Counted from the stretch's first letter, positions 20,841 through 29,823 are shown. The stretch is DNA of 64,000 nucleotides from a gamma proteobacterium SCGC AB-629-P17 (GCA_000372785.1 KB889757.1:141510-205509), one strand, 5' to 3'. Notes: generated by a model from the letters alone, not told the origin. A program made the numbers and translations.

Positions 20841-21002
20841 ATGATTAAGTCAATTCTATTCCTCGGTTTCATATGGCTAGCTTTGCCTTCTGATAATAAA
20901 AAGACAGCTGACATTCAATTCCTTTTAATCTTTATATTATTTTTCTTACTATTCATAATAAGCTTTGCCATTACTATGTCACCCGGTTTTAGTGTGGATT
21001 GA
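20841..21002 (+). CDS. 53-residue membrane peptide
   Basis: Two hydrophobic stretches (SILFLGFIWLA; FLLIFILFFLLFIISFAI) around a polar segment DNKKTAD. Starts one base after the preceding stop codon, so it is probably part of the same polycistronic unit. No family recognised. Confidence 0.45.
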   Translation: MIKSILFLGFIWLALPSDNKKTADIQFLLIFILFFLLFIISFAITMSPGFSVD

Positions 21003-21016
21003 ATAGAAAATAGTCT

Positions 21017-21127
21017 ATGAAAAAAATTCTGGTTTTTGCATTTTTTATTTACCTTGGATTTTTTTCTTACTCTAGATGGAGTATTGAAAAAGAGTACTGC
21101 TTTGTTAACGATACTTGGATATGCTAA
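21017..21127 (+). CDS. 36-residue peptide with signal-like helix
   Basis: MKKILVFAFFIYLGFFSYSR followed by WSIEKEYCFVNDTWIC. The first 18 residues resemble a signal peptide or anchor; the short tail carries two cysteines, like the C-terminus of the 76-aa protein upstream. Its stop codon shares a base with the start of the next frame. Confidence 0.45.
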   Translation: MKKILVFAFFIYLGFFSYSRWSIEKEYCFVNDTWIC

Positions 21128-21249
21128 TGGAAAAACTTAAATCATACATAAACATAACTTTTAAAGCATTTATGCTTATATGGCTAGTAGAAATCGTCAT
21201 ATTATTTGGTGAGCTTGTAAAAGTAATATTTATAGCTCAATATTTGTAG
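21127..21249 (+). CDS. 40-residue membrane peptide, copy 2
   Basis: Paralogue of the peptide at 20717-20839: both begin ME(N/K)(I/L)KSYI(K/N)I(S/T)FK and share EIVILFG; the last ten residues differ. It starts at the last base of the preceding stop codon. Function unknown. Confidence 0.55.
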   Translation: MEKLKSYINITFKAFMLIWLVEIVILFGELVKVIFIAQYL

Positions 21250-21317
21250 CTGAATTCTGATATAAAAAATTTCCTATTATTCTCAATGGGATTTGATTGA
21301 TTAAAGTTTCAGTGCTA

Positions 21318-21716
21318 CTAAAGAATCTTAACCATGCAAGAAATAATACCGTCTGAAATATTTTCATTATTGAAAAGAATATCAATTTGTGCGTCAGTTA
21401 TTTCTTCATCTAGACCATCACCCTCTTTCAACATATCCAAGCCAAGCATAAGCAATTCTTTTGTATCCATGGTTTTAGAAATTACATTAACATAACATCC
21501 ACAAATTTCAATTTGATCACCTACAGAAAACATTTCGCTAAATTCATCATCTTCCTCTTCAACACAGCCTTCCAAAATAGAATTTAATAATTCTTTATTT
21601 TCAATTTCAGCTTGAACATTGAATGATAAAAGTAAAGATACTAAAAATATGGAAATGTATTTCATAATGTAATGATTATTTGTATTGCTTGAAATTTGTA
21701 CACTTGTGTTACTCAT
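21318..21716 (-). CDS. Small secreted protein with grafted N-terminal leader
   Basis: 132 aa as read from ATG 21716. An internal Met (residue 18, base 21665) begins a normal signal peptide (MKYISIFLVSLLLSFNVQA) and an acidic mature domain of ~95 aa with four cysteines (two in ICGCYV). Residues 1-12 (MSNTSVQISSNT) match the start of the unrelated membrane protein at 27380 (MSNTSAQIISNT), and the DNA upstream is also shared. The first 17 residues therefore seem to have come with a duplicated promoter/leader. The functional start could be 21665. Family unknown. Confidence 0.6.
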   Translation of the reverse strand: MSNTSVQISSNTNNHYIMKYISIFLVSLLLSFNVQAEIENKELLNSILEGCVEEEDDEFSEMFSVGDQIEICGCYVNVISKTMDTKELLMLGLDMLKEGDGLDEEITDAQIDILFNNENISDGIISCMVKIL

Positions 21717-21720
21717 GATT

Positions 21721-21840
21721 AGTTCCTAGTTATTTAAAATTGTTTTTAAACAATTAAATTTATCTCTTGCTCAACTTTAACAACGGAACCGATTGAAATT
21801 TATTTCATTTTTTTAAATAAAAACTTAAAAAGCTATATAT
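21721..21840 (-). promoter_or_regulatory. Island upstream element, copy A
   Basis: One of four homologous leaders. Read on the minus strand it runs: AAGCTATAT-type sequence, TTTTTATTT, the palindrome TGAAATAAATTTCA (complement of 21794-21807), the core TTCCGTTGTTAAAGTTGA (complement of 21771-21788), GAGATAAATTTAATTGTT, and a TAACTAGGAAC ribosome-binding region. The core ends 54 bases before ATG 21716. Copies B and C have the same 54-base spacing; copy D has 48. Confidence 0.75.
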
Positions 21841-21956
21841 AGCTAGGCTTTCTTGAAGATCAATCTTCACCTATATTCCATCAATTAAACACCGAACCTA
21901 TATCAACAGAGTACTAAATTTGTTCAAAATTAAGTATCTCAACTATATAGACCCTC

Positions 21957-24218
21957 ATGAAACCACATCAGTCCATAAGCGTTATTAAAACTCTTGTGAG
22001 CGTTATCTGTTTGCTGCTCTCAAGTTCCACCATTGCCGACATCTCCTTTTCCCAGAAACCAGCTCACGTCAATGACGCTGAAGCCGGATCGATAATCTTC
22101 AAATTCGCGGATTCACCGTCGATTATGCAGACAGCTCTTGATACTAAGGTTCGGATGGACATCACTGGAGTCATTAACCGGGTTACGGTAGAACAAATCT
22201 TCACCAACCCATCTAATGAATGGGTTGAGGGTGTCTATGTGTTTCCGTTGCCTGAAGACTCTGCCGTAGATCATCTGACGATGTTCGTCAACGAGCGCAT
22301 CATCGAGGGTCAAATCAAAGAGCGGGAAGAGGCTAAAAAAACCTACGAAAAAGCTAAATCGGAGGGCAAAAGCGCTTCATTGGTGGAACAGCAACGACCC
22401 AATATTTTTACCACCAGTGTTGCCAATATCGCTCCAGGTGCCACAATAGGGATTGCTATCCAGTACCAACAGGCGGTACTCATTGACAATGACAAATTCT
22501 CAATCAGGTTTCCTATGGTTGTCGGGGATCGATATATTCCAGGCACTATGGTCGCGACCCCTAATAATGCCCTAGGTGTCGTCCCCAACACCCACCGGGT
22601 CAATGACGCTTCCAAAATCACTCCTCCGAGTGATAGACGAGCCGATTTACCGATCACCATCGACATCAATCTCAAGGCAGGTTTTGAGGTTGAATCTCTA
22701 GATTCAAGCTATCACAAAATAGTTGTCAATCAGAGCGATGAACTAACCAAACAGATCAGCCTCGATAAAAACTACCAAGCTGACCGTGACTTTGAACTTA
22801 CCTGGAGTGCAGACAAGTCTCTCAGTCCTGAGCTCGCTCTTTTTACCCAGCAAAAGGATGACCACTATTATTTAATGTTGATGGCAACGCCGCCCAAGGA
22901 TGATGTTTTTAAAAGGACCAATACGCCACGAGAGGTAATCTTTATTATCGACTCTTCAGGTTCGATGGCGGGAGGGGCGATGTCTCAAGCTAAAAGAGCG
23001 CTCAATCGAGCAATAGCTAGACTGCAGCCGACAGACCGCTTCAATATCATTGATTTTGACAGCGGCTTTAGGCCGTTATTTAAAGGCGCAGTTCCAGCCA
23101 TTGAAAGAAACAAGCAATATGGACAAAGCTTTGTAAATAGCCTTATTGCCGATGGCGGTACGGAAGCACTCGATGCAATCGAATACGGTCTCGGATCAAG
23201 AGACAGTAAGTCAGAAAATTATCTGCGACAAGTCATCTTTCTAACTGACGGTCAGGTCGGCAATGAGGATGAAATATTTAGAACAGTCAAGTGGAAAATT
23301 GAAAACGACCGCTTCTTTTCTATCGGTATTGGCTCCGCTCCAAACTCTTACTTATTAACGAAGCTTGCAGAATTCGGTAGAGGAGCCTTCACTTATATCG
23401 GCTCAACTCAAGAAGTAGCGCAGAAGATGCATGATCTATTTGAAAAGCTCGAGTCTCCTGCACTCACCGATATTGAAGTAGACTTTCCCACTGAGGTTAA
23501 CGCTGAGCTCGCGTTAGGCGCCATATCCGACCTCTATGCTGGGGAAACCATCACAGCTGTATATAAAGTCAACGTATTGCCAAACACTTTAATTATTAGT
23601 GGTAATACCGTTGATGGCGTTTTTAGCAAGAATATCACCATCAATTCAAGCAACAACACCAAAGGACTGGATGTTCTCTGGGGGCGTCGCAAAATCGATC
23701 GGTTGAAAGATATATATAACAATCAATTTAAGGAAAAGTCTAGAGACCTGGTAAAGCAAGATATTGTGACATTGGCATTGCAGCATCACCTAGTGTCGGA
23801 TTTTACTTCGCTGGTTGCGGTCGATGTTACGCCAACAAGGCCAGAATCAGAGCAGCTAAATTCTCAATCAATTGTAAAAAAACGTAAGGCCCATCTGTCC
23901 TCTAACTACAATCCTCAAGATACTGCTCTAGAGGCTGAGTTAGCTCTATTTGAGGCTGAGTTAGCTCAATTTATACAACAAAGCTCTAAACAACTTAATT
24001 CTTCGGCTTCGAGTTCTGCATATTCAGCCATGGCTGCTCTTCCGAAGGCACATTATTCACGCGCTTTACCCGCAAATGCTTACGCAGCAGCTAAAGTACC
24101 GGCGGCGGCAATCGTTGTTCCAGCCTCAAGAACGGCTACCAATTCACAACTCTTTATGTATGTTGGAGTCCTTATATTGCTTCTCGCATTTATCCTTCGT
24201 CGCAGAAAGCCTGTGTGA
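21957..24218 (+). CDS. VIT/VWA-domain sortase-target surface protein
   Basis: 753 aa, the marine proteobacterial sortase-target family. Signal peptide (residues 1-~27), VIT domain (~35-170; VEQIFTNPSNEWVEGVYVFPLP), von Willebrand A domain (~325-500) with the MIDAS motif DSSGSM, a tail containing a repeated AELALFEAEL(A) stretch, and a C-terminal anchor FMYVGVLILLLAFILRRRKPV. No LPxTG is present; the segment before the helix reads VPASRTATNS, so the sorting signal is unusual. It overlaps the sortase gene by four bases. It is more GC-rich than the rest of the island. Confidence 0.92.
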   Translation: MKPHQSISVIKTLVSVICLLLSSSTIADISFSQKPAHVNDAEAGSIIFKFADSPSIMQTALDTKVRMDITGVINRVTVEQIFTNPSNEWVEGVYVFPLPEDSAVDHLTMFVNERIIEGQIKEREEAKKTYEKAKSEGKSASLVEQQRPNIFTTSVANIAPGATIGIAIQYQQAVLIDNDKFSIRFPMVVGDRYIPGTMVATPNNALGVVPNTHRVNDASKITPPSDRRADLPITIDINLKAGFEVESLDSSYHKIVVNQSDELTKQISLDKNYQADRDFELTWSADKSLSPELALFTQQKDDHYYLMLMATPPKDDVFKRTNTPREVIFIIDSSGSMAGGAMSQAKRALNRAIARLQPTDRFNIIDFDSGFRPLFKGAVPAIERNKQYGQSFVNSLIADGGTEALDAIEYGLGSRDSKSENYLRQVIFLTDGQVGNEDEIFRTVKWKIENDRFFSIGIGSAPNSYLLTKLAEFGRGAFTYIGSTQEVAQKMHDLFEKLESPALTDIEVDFPTEVNAELALGAISDLYAGETITAVYKVNVLPNTLIISGNTVDGVFSKNITINSSNNTKGLDVLWGRRKIDRLKDIYNNQFKEKSRDLVKQDIVTLALQHHLVSDFTSLVAVDVTPTRPESEQLNSQSIVKKRKAHLSSNYNPQDTALEAELALFEAELAQFIQQSSKQLNSSASSSAYSAMAALPKAHYSRALPANAYAAAKVPAAAIVVPASRTATNSQLFMYVGVLILLLAFILRRRKPV

Positions 24219-24814
24219 GAAAACTGACGCCCATCATTGCCGCCATAGGACTCAGTGTTCTAGCCTATGGCGCCTACATTGTTGCGGCAGTAGGAGTAGT
24301 TGTGTTTGCTTATGGTGCCTATATTCCAGCGAAGGCGGTATTGGCTCAACATCTAATCAATGATGCCTGGAATGAAACCGTTGAAACGGGTGGCGTTAAC
24401 AAACCTTGGAGTTGGGCAGACATGCACCCGGTAATGAAACTTAGCTCAAAGAAGCACAACAAAAACTTAATCGTGCTTTCAGGTGAAAAGGGCAACACCT
24501 TAGCGTTTGCACCAGGATACAACACCCGCAGTTTCGAGCCTGGACAAGGAGGAACAACAATCATCTCTGCCCATCGAGATACCCACTTCAGGTTTCTGGA
24601 GGATGTCTCATTGGATGATGTCTTTGAAGTGACGGACCGTAACAACAACACAACAAGATACGTTGTTAACGATATTAAGATAATTGATTCAGATCAGCAA
24701 GATATAACGGTGTACGACAACCAAGCTGAAATAAAACTCATCACCTGCTACCCCTTTGATGCTCCTATTGCAGGAGGGCCGCTAAGATACATAGTGACCG
24801 CAAAATTGATCTGA
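24215..24814 (+). CDS. Class GN sortase
   Basis: Transpeptidase expected to process the VIT/VWA protein just upstream; such pairs occur alone in many marine proteobacteria. N-terminal membrane helices (IIAAIGLSVLAYGAYIVAAV), catalytic His in ISAHRDTHF (~residue 121), catalytic Cys in LITCYPFDAP (~176) and Arg in GGPLRYIV. 199 aa. The start is the GTG at 24215 overlapping the partner's TGA, indicating coupled translation. Confidence 0.93.
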   Translation: MRKLTPIIAAIGLSVLAYGAYIVAAVGVVVFAYGAYIPAKAVLAQHLINDAWNETVETGGVNKPWSWADMHPVMKLSSKKHNKNLIVLSGEKGNTLAFAPGYNTRSFEPGQGGTTIISAHRDTHFRFLEDVSLDDVFEVTDRNNNTTRYVVNDIKIIDSDQQDITVYDNQAEIKLITCYPFDAPIAGGPLRYIVTAKLI

Positions 24815-24834
24815 AATTGAGTGCTTTTTGCAAG

Positions 24835-25233
24835 TTAAAAATCCCCTCTTAAGAAGCGAAGAAAATCCCCTCTTAAGAAGCGAAAAAGTTTTCTGGGGTA
24901 ATACGTAATCTTTGATCCGTCAAAAAGATAGGCTTCCTTCTCGCTCATTGATTGCTCTTGATTAAATTCATGAGTTTCTAAAAGGGAATCTTTAATTTTT
25001 TCATACCACTCATAAAACATACCGGGAAATATCGGTGCAGAAATAATACAATAGAAGAAGAAAGCTATCTCAATCCAGTGCCAGTCTTGAAATAAATCTC
25101 TGAATCCATAGAAATTAAAGGCAAAAGCGAGAATCACTAATAATGAACAAATAGAGATAAAGATAGCTATTTTTGGAATTATTCTATGCCAAATATATTT
25201 TCTTCTCTCAATACGTTGTAGTGCTTTTCCCAT
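24835..25233 (-). CDS. Small membrane protein with duplicated C-terminus
   Basis: 132 aa with two membrane helices (IAIFISICSLLVILAFAFNFYG; IEIAFFFYCIISAPIFPGMF) and a polar tail. The last 16 residues are a perfect duplication of FRFLRGDF/LRFLRGDF produced by a 24-base tandem repeat at 24837-24884. No family recognised. It lies antisense between the sortase and the Cys-repeat protease. Confidence 0.5.
   Translation of the reverse strand: MGKALQRIERRKYIWHRIIPKIAIFISICSLLVILAFAFNFYGFRDLFQDWHWIEIAFFFYCIISAPIFPGMFYEWYEKIKDSLLETHEFNQEQSMSEKEAYLFDGSKITYYPRKLFRFLRGDFLRFLRGDF
24837..24884. repeat. 24-base tandem duplication
   Basis: Two adjacent exact copies of a 24-base unit beginning AAAATCCCCTCTTAAGAAGC. 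It lies at the 3' end of the gene at 24835-25233 and adds eight residues to it. Confidence 0.9.
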
Positions 25234-25285
25234 ATATCAATTTCCTTCACAGTTATTGAAAATAACCTCTTAATCTCTTTCATAG

Positions 25286-27151
25286 TTATTGAAAATTACT
25301 AAACAAAACCCTTTTTGTTTTCATTTTTTCGATCTGTGCTACCGTCATTAAACAAGATAGGTAATAAGTACCACCAAATATTAAATCATTTATCTCATCA
25401 TTAGAAATATTATTGACATTAGAAACTGAATAATCAACATTATGGCTATCTAAAAAAGACATAAGCGTATTGGACTTAATACCAAATCCAATGCCTTCTG
25501 GAATAGTATTTAAATTTTCCTTTGCCCAATCGGGATCAATTTTTGCAACTATTACTCCTACAACCTCTCCCTTTTCATTAATGATCGGACCGCCACTGTT
25601 GCCTGGTTGGAGTGGTGCACTAATTTGAAATTGACTAAAGTTATCATCTGGACCGACAAATTTAGTTATTGATCCTGGTGTTGAACCCACCTCTGAACTT
25701 ATTTTTCTACCAAAATCGTGGCCTATTGCTTCAATTTTCATTCGATATTCAGGAGTGCTTAAATGATAGAACTTTTCAGGAATGAAATTACCTTTAATTA
25801 ATGCAAGGTCATTGGTACTATCTTTACCAATAATATCTCCTTTAACTACTTTCATATTTTTATTTTGAATTTCAATAGAAGTACAACCATCAATAACATG
25901 AAAATTGGTTACAACATGGCCCCTGGAAGTAACTGCAAAGCCTGTACCGGAAGCTGCAGCATAAACTTTATTATTTCCAGGTTTTGTTGCACAACTATTG
26001 CTCTTTTTTGTATAGCCAGAATTGCACTTCCAGCCACTACCAGAAGCGTAGGCATTGGCGGGTAACTTTTTACAACTATTTCTTGTTTTATAGTATCCAC
26101 TTTTACATAACCAGCTAGAGCCATATGCATAAGCGTTTTCTGGAATTTTAATACTTCTCTTTATACAAAGATTACCGCTTTTTTTATAGCCAGAGTTACA
26201 TTTCCAACTAGAGCCTAAAGCAGAAGCATTGTTAGGTACTATTACACAAAAATTGCCACTGTTAGTGTAGCCAGAGTTACATTTCCAATTAGAACCATAT
26301 GTATGAGCATATGTAGGTACTTTTATACAACCATTACCATCATAATTTTTATAATAGTAAGCTTTGCACTTCCAGCTACCACCAGAAGCGTACGCATTAG
26401 CGGGCACATCTACGCAATAATTTCCACTTTTTGTATAGCCTGATACGCATTTCCAACTAGAGCCAGATGCGTATGCATTTGCAGGCATTTTTAAAATACA
26501 ATGATTACCGCTTTTTGTATAGTCAGAATTGCACTTCCAGCTACTGCCAGAAGCGGACGCATTAGCGGGCACATCTACACAATAATTTCCACTTTTTGTA
26601 TAGCCTGCTTTGCAAGACCAATAATTGCTATTGTAATATGAAAAAGCATTTGCAGGAACCCTAAGACAACCTGTGAGACTACTATTTCTATAGTAGTCAG
26701 TATTACATATCCAGCTACCATCAGATGCATGGGCATTTGCGGGAATATTGTTACTCGACAAATAACTTGTCGATGACGATCTGTTTAATTTGTTATACAA
26801 ATTTTCATTATCATAACTGTTGTTTACTAAAAAAATTTCACAGTTTCTGGCTGATTTTCTACAACCATTAATTGCTGCAGCTTTGGCTTCACTTCTGGAT
26901 GGGTATTGGTATGACCAGTAGACATAGTCAATCGTATATTTATTACCCGATGCATATGTAGAGATAGCTAACGCTTTATGGAATTGCTTATGATAATAAG
27001 TTGTTATGTATTTAGAATCTAAATCACTACTACAATTTACTTTTTTACAAATTTTTGTAAATGTATCTTTTTCAATGTAAGGAGGTACAGCTGCATTAGC
27101 TGAACTTATTAAACCAAGAGATAGTAGTAAGAGTAGGAGTTTTTTTTTCAA
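25286..27151 (-). CDS. Secreted trypsin-like protease with nine Cys repeats
   Basis: 621 aa. Signal peptide (MKKKLLLLLLSLGLISSANA), an N-terminal domain resembling DUF4189 (ALAISTYASGNKY, SRSEAKAAAINGC), then nine ~28-residue repeats (~135-385) of the pattern (V/I)PANAxASGSxWKC-x4-Y-x3-GNxC, each with two cysteines. A DegP/trypsin-like domain follows, with His418 (VVTNFHVIDGC), Asp in NDLALIKG and Ser519 (QPGNSGGP). Expected site: periplasm or outside. The start codon is TTG at 27151; no other Met precedes the signal peptide. One of three trypsin-like proteins in the island. Confidence 0.85.
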   Translation of the reverse strand: MKKKLLLLLLSLGLISSANAAVPPYIEKDTFTKICKKVNCSSDLDSKYITTYYHKQFHKALAISTYASGNKYTIDYVYWSYQYPSRSEAKAAAINGCRKSARNCEIFLVNNSYDNENLYNKLNRSSSTSYLSSNNIPANAHASDGSWICNTDYYRNSSLTGCLRVPANAFSYYNSNYWSCKAGYTKSGNYCVDVPANASASGSSWKCNSDYTKSGNHCILKMPANAYASGSSWKCVSGYTKSGNYCVDVPANAYASGGSWKCKAYYYKNYDGNGCIKVPTYAHTYGSNWKCNSGYTNSGNFCVIVPNNASALGSSWKCNSGYKKSGNLCIKRSIKIPENAYAYGSSWLCKSGYYKTRNSCKKLPANAYASGSGWKCNSGYTKKSNSCATKPGNNKVYAAASGTGFAVTSRGHVVTNFHVIDGCTSIEIQNKNMKVVKGDIIGKDSTNDLALIKGNFIPEKFYHLSTPEYRMKIEAIGHDFGRKISSEVGSTPGSITKFVGPDDNFSQFQISAPLQPGNSGGPIINEKGEVVGVIVAKIDPDWAKENLNTIPEGIGFGIKSNTLMSFLDSHNVDYSVSNVNNISNDEINDLIFGGTYYLSCLMTVAQIEKMKTKRVLFSNFQ

Positions 27152-27245
27152 AACAAGATATTTAGTGTCAATATAAATTCAGTATATACCCAGAAGACAG
27201 TTAAGGTCAAATCGCAACTTAAATACCTCTCATCATTCTAAAGAA

Positions 27246-27379
27246 ATCAAGCTATATCAAGCTTTTTAAGTTTTTATTTAAAAAAAAATGAAATAAATTT
27301 CAATTGGTTCCGTTGTTAAAGTTGAGTAATAGATAAATTTTATTGTTAAAAAACTATTATTAATAACTAGGAGCTAATC
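27246..27379 (+). promoter_or_regulatory. Island upstream element, copy B
   Basis: Homologous to copies A, C and D. Shares AAGCTATATCAAGCTTTTT and TTTTTATTT, palindrome TGAAATAAATTTCA (27289-27302), core TTCCGTTGTTAAAGTTGA (27308-27325), AGATAAATTT, a TTGTTAAAAAACTATT stretch and the ribosome-binding region CTAGGAGC. The core ends 54 bases before ATG 27380. TTGTTA (27313-27318) and TAAATT (27334-27339) could be -35/-10 boxes with a short 15-base spacer. Confidence 0.75.
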
Positions 27380-27736
27380 ATGAGTAACACAAGCGCACAA
27401 ATTATAAGTAATACAAGTGAAGTAAAAGCCAAAGGTTTTATCAAGCAATTAATAGATGGTGATTTTGGACTGGCTAAAACTTACTGGCTATATTTTGTTT
27501 TAGGTAGTAATCTACTATGGCTATTATTAATGTTTCCAATATCGTCAAGTTCGTTGGGATTGATAGTGGTTTTTACGTTAGCTGCAATTGCATATGATAT
27601 TGTCGTGTTAACTGGTATATGGAATTCTGCTAGCAGATATACTGGATCGAAGATTTGGTCAGTATTAGCCAAAATAATCGTAGGAGCAAATGCTGTTTTT
27701 CTTGTATTTGCGGTTATTTTGATGTTCTCAGCATAA
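27380..27736 (+). CDS. Small three-helix membrane protein with MSNTS leader
   Basis: 118 aa. The leader MSNTSAQIISNT matches the N-terminus of the secreted protein at 21318-21716. Three hydrophobic helices follow (LYFVLGSNLLWLLLMF-like, SLGLIVVFTLAAIAYDIVVL, IIVGANAVFLVFAVILMF). It is probably the first gene of a unit that runs through the 28-residue peptide and the coiled-coil and trypsin-like pair. No family recognised. Confidence 0.65.
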   Translation: MSNTSAQIISNTSEVKAKGFIKQLIDGDFGLAKTYWLYFVLGSNLLWLLLMFPISSSSLGLIVVFTLAAIAYDIVVLTGIWNSASRYTGSKIWSVLAKIIVGANAVFLVFAVILMFSA

Positions 27737-27739
27737 ACC

Positions 27740-27826
27740 ATGTCTTTCAAAACAATAAACCTCTTTTTAAACGTTTTAGCAGTCGTAGGAATTATTTCGG
27801 CTGCTATTACGTTGCTATCAATATAG
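27740..27826 (+). CDS. 28-residue membrane peptide
   Basis: Frame encoding MSFKTINLFLNVLAVVGIIS and AAITLLSI: one membrane helix. It starts 3 bases after the preceding stop codon. Support is from its position between two real genes and its hydrophobic pattern. Confidence 0.4.
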   Translation: MSFKTINLFLNVLAVVGIISAAITLLSI

Positions 27827-27891
27827 GGAAAGATCTTTCATTAAAAAAAGGAAATTTTTGGTTTTAAAAATAAATTAATTTTAGGAGAAGA

Positions 27892-29823
27892 ATGATGACA
27901 GCAGCTATGTCGGCGTTAATATTAGCAAAACAAAAATCAGGCAAAAAGTTATATATATTTGCCTGGGTAATAGAAGGAATTGCAGCCTTTATTGGACTCA
28001 TGATTGCCTGGTCTATGGGCTTTCAAACCTATCAGTTTTATGTCAATGAATATGGAAGCTTTCCATTAATTAATTTATTTGATCTGGTTCTTGCTGCATT
28101 ACCGTTTGTGATGGTTGCATCCGTTGAACTTTTAAAAATACCTTTCTGTAAGCTCATATATCTCAACAGAAGCTTCAAGATTAGAGTTTTGTTTTCAATA
28201 GTTCTTGTTCTTGTGACATTTATAACATTTGAGACCTTAATAACAGGTTTTGAAAGACAATTTAATAATATATCTATACAAGTAAGCGTACCGCAACAAA
28301 AGTTAGCTGTGCTTACTAAAAAAATTGAATATATTGAAGAATCCATTGAAAATCTTGAAAATACTACAGATGACTCAATTTCTGAAGAAGTAACACTACA
28401 GAGGGAAGAGGCTGCAAAAAGTCGAGACTCTGCTATTGCAACTTTGAATGCACAAAAGGATCAGTATTTAACGATTAGTGGTGGAACTTTAATCAAACAA
28501 AAAGAACAATTAGAGATTGACTTACAAAGATTGATTGAAGAACGTGATGAGGTCGTTGCTAATCTTGAGTTGCGTGCTGAAGCAACTCGCATTTCAAAAG
28601 AAAATGAGATCGATAAGATAAAAGAGCGTCGTGATGAGAAAGTTGCCAATACCGAAAAATACTTCACTTCAGTCAGTGAAGAGGAACAGTTAAATCAATC
28701 TCAAATTAGAAAAGCCAACAATGAAACGATTGCAGCATACAGAGTTAAAATTCTCGATCTTGAGGGGTATATAGCTGCATCAAAAGAAGATCCATCACTT
28801 ATGAGTTTTTTCAGTGGTGATATAGGTAAATGGGAAAGAGAAATTATTGCTTTGAATGCAAAAATTGATAAATTACTTGATGAGAATGCAAAACTTGGTC
28901 TAACAACAATTGCAAGTTTAAATGCAGAAATCAATAAAATATTATCCGATGCAGATCTGGAGATTAAAAAGATTGAAGATGAAATTTCTTTATCACACTC
29001 GAATGAGCTTAAGGATAAGGCAGAAATTGAATCAACCTTTCTCAAAAATAGAAAGGCAAAGTACGATGAACTCTCCGAGATTGAACGTAAACAGATCCTA
29101 GATTCCAAATACAAAGAAGAGATTGCAAGTATTGATAAACAAATTCAAGAGCGCCAAAAAGCGTACAACGATGAGATTGACAGGATTGATGATTTTAGAA
29201 GAAATGAAGGTGATAAGTTATCTCAAAAAAGTGATGAGATAGTTCAATTAGAGCGCGATTTAGGTCCATACAAAGATGAGCAATTAGTTCTTGGTATTGC
29301 GATTATGGATGCCTATGAGCAGACTCAAATTTATCGAATTGCTAAGAGTTTTTATGGTTTGGAAGATGGCATCATTATTAGTGAAGAGCAGATCTCCTTT
29401 GTAGCTAAGATATGGTTTGGATCTCTAGCTGCAATTGTATCGAGTATGGGAATTTTTCTCGCATTTGGTGCATTAATATTTAGGTATGCAGGTGACGAAT
29501 ATAAAGAGAAGCAAAGATCTGGAGTGATTGGTAGAGCGTTTAGACGAACTCTTGTTGCTAGAAGAAAGAAATATAACGAACCAAGAGTAGTCACTGAAAT
29601 CAAAGAGGTAGAGGTGCCTATAGAGGTTATTAAAGAGGTTCCTGTTGACAAAATTGTTACCAAGGAAGTTTCCGTAGAGGTGCCAGTTGATAAGGTAGTT
29701 ATACAAGAGGTTCCGGTTGAGGTGGTAAAGAAAGAAGTCATTCATGTTCCAATTTATTCCAATGACCCTGACCTCATAAAGTTCGGCACAACTAAGGTCA
29801 AAGACATAATGGATGATGACTAG
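27892..29823 (+). CDS. Membrane protein with long coiled coil and EVPV tail
   Basis: 643 aa. Three N-terminal membrane helices (~20-120), a coiled coil of ~350 residues (~135-480) rich in Glu/Lys/Ile heptads, a further membrane helix (~490-512, WFGSLAAIVSSMGIFLAFGALIF), then a C-terminal tail made of EVPV/EVSVEVPVDK repeats (~560-620). A ribosome-binding site AGGAG (27883-27887) precedes the start. It abuts the membrane-anchored protease (TAG then ATG). The layout suggests a membrane sensor or scaffold; no family name is supported. Confidence 0.75.
   Translation: MMTAAMSALILAKQKSGKKLYIFAWVIEGIAAFIGLMIAWSMGFQTYQFYVNEYGSFPLINLFDLVLAALPFVMVASVELLKIPFCKLIYLNRSFKIRVLFSIVLVLVTFITFETLITGFERQFNNISIQVSVPQQKLAVLTKKIEYIEESIENLENTTDDSISEEVTLQREEAAKSRDSAIATLNAQKDQYLTISGGTLIKQKEQLEIDLQRLIEERDEVVANLELRAEATRISKENEIDKIKERRDEKVANTEKYFTSVSEEEQLNQSQIRKANNETIAAYRVKILDLEGYIAASKEDPSLMSFFSGDIGKWEREIIALNAKIDKLLDENAKLGLTTIASLNAEINKILSDADLEIKKIEDEISLSHSNELKDKAEIESTFLKNRKAKYDELSEIERKQILDSKYKEEIASIDKQIQERQKAYNDEIDRIDDFRRNEGDKLSQKSDEIVQLERDLGPYKDEQLVLGIAIMDAYEQTQIYRIAKSFYGLEDGIIISEEQISFVAKIWFGSLAAIVSSMGIFLAFGALIFRYAGDEYKEKQRSGVIGRAFRRTLVARRKKYNEPRVVTEIKEVEVPIEVIKEVPVDKIVTKEVSVEVPVDKVVIQEVPVEVVKKEVIHVPIYSNDPDLIKFGTTKVKDIMDDD

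Noticed and set aside
22343..24363. Antisense and +1 frames across the VWA gene
   Set aside because: Shadows of the well-supported VIT/VWA protein.
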